Shown here piece by piece: positions 62,097 through 64,000 of a stretch of DNA of 64,000 nt (positions are counted from its first letter, which is position 1; each line of letters begins with the position of its first letter). Location of the stretch: the NCBI RefSeq assembly GCF_019345465.1, contig NZ_JAHKRC010000002.1:62001-126000 (forward strand), given 5' to 3'. The position numbers and the translations under genes were made by a program. The stretch comes from Pseudomonas sp. NKUCC02_KPG (GTDB lineage Bacteria; Pseudomonadota; Gammaproteobacteria; Pseudomonadales; Pseudomonadaceae). A model generated the notes under the pieces. It worked only from the letters and a program-made list of their open reading frames with translations, searched no databases and was not told where the DNA came from.

Positions 62097-63653
62097 ATGT
62101 CTGCTCCTGATGCCGGCGTGGTCCTCACGGTCAGCGGGATTGGTAAAACGTACACACAGCAGGCGGTGCTGGCCGATATCGATCTGTCGCTGTATCGCGG
62201 CGAAGTGCTGGCCTTGACGGGTGAAAATGGCGCCGGAAAAAGCACCCTGTCGAAAATTATCGGTGGCCTGGAAGTTCCGACTCTCGGTCAGATGCAATTC
62301 AATGGCCAGGCCTATGCCCCTGGCAGTCGCTCCCACGCCGAGAAGCAGGGCGTGCGCATGGTCATGCAGGAGCTGAACCTGCTGCCCACACTGACAGTGG
62401 CGGAAAATCTGTTTCTGGACAACCTGCCCAGCCGCATGGGGTGGATCAGCCGCAAGCAATTACGCACGTCGGCCATTGAGGCCATGGCCCAGGTGGGGCT
62501 GGAGGCGATAGATCCCGACACCCTGGTCGGGGAGCTGGGGATTGGCCACCAGCAAATGGTCGAAATCGCCCGCAACCTGATTGGGGACTGTCATGTCCTG
62601 ATCCTGGATGAGCCCACCGCGATGCTCACGGCCCGTGAAGTTGAAATGCTGTTTGTGCAAATCGAACGGCTTCAGGCCCGCGGCGTGGCGATTGTGTACA
62701 TCTCCCATCGACTTGAAGAGCTGGCGCGTGTAGCGCAGCGGATTGCCGTACTGCGCGACGGTTGTCTGGTCTGTGTCGAACCCATTGCCGATTACAGCAG
62801 CGAGCAACTGGTCAATCTGATGGTGGGCCGTGAGTTGGGAGACCAACTGGATTTGGGGCCGCGCACATTGGGTGAAACGGCCCTCAAAGTGAGTGGGATC
62901 GGCCGCTCGAACAAGGTTCAAGATGTCTCGTTTGAAGTAAGACAGGGTGAAATATTTGGTATTTCGGGACTGATCGGGGCAGGGCGCACCGAGCTTTTGC
63001 GATTGATCTACGGTGCTGACCTGCCCGATAGCGGTACCGTGGCGGTGGGCTCGCCGACGCGGGTGGTCAGTATCCGCTCGCCGGCTGATGCCGTGAAGCA
63101 GGGTATCGCCCTGATTACGGAGGACCGCAAGGGCGAGGGCTTGCTATTGACCCAGTCGATCAGTGCCAACATCAGCCTGGGCAACATGCACAGTATCTCC
63201 AGCACGGGGGTGGTGAATGGTCAGCAGGAGGCCGCGCTGGCCCGGCGCCAGATCGACGCAATGGGGATCCGCAGCAGCGGCCCGGAACAAGTGGTGTCGC
63301 AATTGTCCGGCGGCAACCAGCAGAAAGTGGTTATTGGCCGCTGGCTGGAGCGCGATTGTACGGTCCTGCTGTTTGATGAACCCACTCGCGGTATCGACAT
63401 CGGTGCCAAGTTCGATATTTACCGACTGTTGGGCGAGTTGACGCGCAAAGGCAAGGCGCTGGTCGTGGTGTCGAGCGACCTTCGAGAATTGATGTTGATC
63501 TGTGATCGCATCGGCGTGCTGTCTGCGGGGCGTCTGATAGATACCTTCGAGCGTGACAGCTGGAGCCAGGAACAGTTACTGGCAGCAGCCTTTGCCGGTT
63601 ATCAAAAACGAGATGCGTTGCTCGCAGAAGCCGCGCCAAAGGAAGCCTCATGA
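62097..63653 (+). CDS. rbsA: Ribose-type ABC transporter ATP-binding protein
   Basis: A 518-residue ATPase with two ABC domains. The first has Walker A TGENGAGKST, signature in LGIGHQQMVEIARNLIG, Walker B VLILDEPTAML. The second is the degenerate kind: GLIGAGRTELLRLIYG instead of a true Walker A, signature LSGGNQQKVVIGRWL, Walker B VLLFDEPTRGIDIG. GGGAGA lies 7-12 nt before the ATG at 62097. It works with RbsB and RbsC. Confidence 0.94.
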   Translation: MSAPDAGVVLTVSGIGKTYTQQAVLADIDLSLYRGEVLALTGENGAGKSTLSKIIGGLEVPTLGQMQFNGQAYAPGSRSHAEKQGVRMVMQELNLLPTLTVAENLFLDNLPSRMGWISRKQLRTSAIEAMAQVGLEAIDPDTLVGELGIGHQQMVEIARNLIGDCHVLILDEPTAMLTAREVEMLFVQIERLQARGVAIVYISHRLEELARVAQRIAVLRDGCLVCVEPIADYSSEQLVNLMVGRELGDQLDLGPRTLGETALKVSGIGRSNKVQDVSFEVRQGEIFGISGLIGAGRTELLRLIYGADLPDSGTVAVGSPTRVVSIRSPADAVKQGIALITEDRKGEGLLLTQSISANISLGNMHSISSTGVVNGQQEAALARRQIDAMGIRSSGPEQVVSQLSGGNQQKVVIGRWLERDCTVLLFDEPTRGIDIGAKFDIYRLLGELTRKGKALVVVSSDLRELMLICDRIGVLSAGRLIDTFERDSWSQEQLLAAAFAGYQKRDALLAEAAPKEAS

Positions 63654-64000
63654 AAGCCACCCTCGTGCCGCAAAAAAATGCACACAACTATTACGGAACG
63701 GGCACATATCTGGGATTGGCGGGCGCCTTGCTGGCCATGATTATTCTGTTCTCCAGCCTCAGTGATCACTTTTTCTCCTATGACACGTTGAGCACCCTGG
63801 CCAATCAGATTCCGGATTTGATGGTGCTGTCTGTGGGCATGACGTTTGTATTGATTATCGGCGGCATCGATTTGTCGGTTGGGTCGGTATTGGCCCTGGC
63901 CGCGTCAGCGGTCAGTGTCGCGATTCTGGGCTGGGGCTGGGGCGTGATGCCTGCCGCGTTGCTGGGCATGGGGTGTGCAGCCCTTGCGGGTACGATTACG
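63650..64000 (+). CDS. rbsC: Ribose-type ABC transporter permease, cut by the window end
   Basis: The first 117 codons are in the window: MKATLVPQKNAHNYYGTGTY, then a helix LGLAGALLAMIILFSSLS, and the family's ANQIPDLMVLSVGMTFVLII with GGIDLSVGSVLALAASAVSV, the typical RbsC signature. The ATG overlaps the rbsA stop (ATGA). The gene continues past the right edge. Confidence 0.92.
   Translation, partial: MKATLVPQKNAHNYYGTGTYLGLAGALLAMIILFSSLSDHFFSYDTLSTLANQIPDLMVLSVGMTFVLIIGGIDLSVGSVLALAASAVSVAILGWGWGVMPAALLGMGCAALAGTIT

Overview
The window is a stretch of a Pseudomonas chromosome, most likely from the fluorescens/fragi-type side of the genus. The evidence is gene content and order: tusBCDE followed by yccA and a serine tRNA, the bkdR-bkdA1A2B-lpdV block, LpxO, CopCD, an HSI-II-like type VI secretion (T6SS) locus, Pseudomonas-restricted DUF1654 and DUF2986 proteins, and REP-type repeats. 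Gene names rest on motif recognition by eye; no database search was run.

Layout. 1-5.5 kb: small or poorly known genes (ankyrin-repeat protein, PLDc_N peptide, LtaS-like sulfatase, DUF3309, UPF0060, a divergent CsrA paralogue, YheU). 5.5-9.1 kb: minus-strand tusDCBE with a TrpD/YbiB-like gene, yccA, and tRNA-Ser(UGA). 9.2-17.2 kb: a LysR regulator divergent from a putative sulfur-compound operon (amino-acid-type ABC importer, thiol dioxygenase, and a 928-residue protein joining four rhodanese modules to a cystathionine beta-lyase-like PLP domain). 17.4-30.2 kb: a T6SS locus. An intact hcp-vgrG-DUF4123-lipoprotein-lipase operon faces tssA-tssM-stp1-stk1, but tssA is cut after its N-terminal part and runs straight into the ATPase domain of tssM. 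All genes normally between them in this cluster type (sheath, baseplate, ClpV, sigma-54 activator, FHA, TssJ/K/L) are absent here.

30.2-43.7 kb: transporters and regulators (YkvI-type transporter, MHS-family MFS, two EamA exporters, a MocR/PdxR-type regulator, an Lrp regulator, a NikABCDE/Dpp-type ABC system, an XRE regulator). 43.8-51.1 kb: an NCS2 purine permease, a REPIN-like inverted repeat, the branched-chain 2-oxoacid dehydrogenase operon and divergent bkdR. 51.1-54 kb: a histidine phosphatase, copC-copD, lpxO. 54-58.3 kb: a GntR-ADP-ribosylglycohydrolase-NCS1 permease-PfkB operon with the same parts as enterobacterial yegTUVW but a different transporter family. 58.4-64 kb: endonuclease I with a DUF1654 gene, periplasmic glutaminase-asparaginase, and the start of an rbsBAC ribose operon with a clear promoter and LacI-type operator.

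The most informative observation is the T6SS deletion scar: effector-delivery parts and regulatory kinase/phosphatase survive while the machine is gone from this locus. Other points of interest are a 46-bp near-perfect palindrome between the two T6SS operons, the rhodanese-PLP fusion in a sulfur operon, a CsrA paralogue lacking the usual Arg7, and several perfect inverted repeats in regulator intergenic regions.
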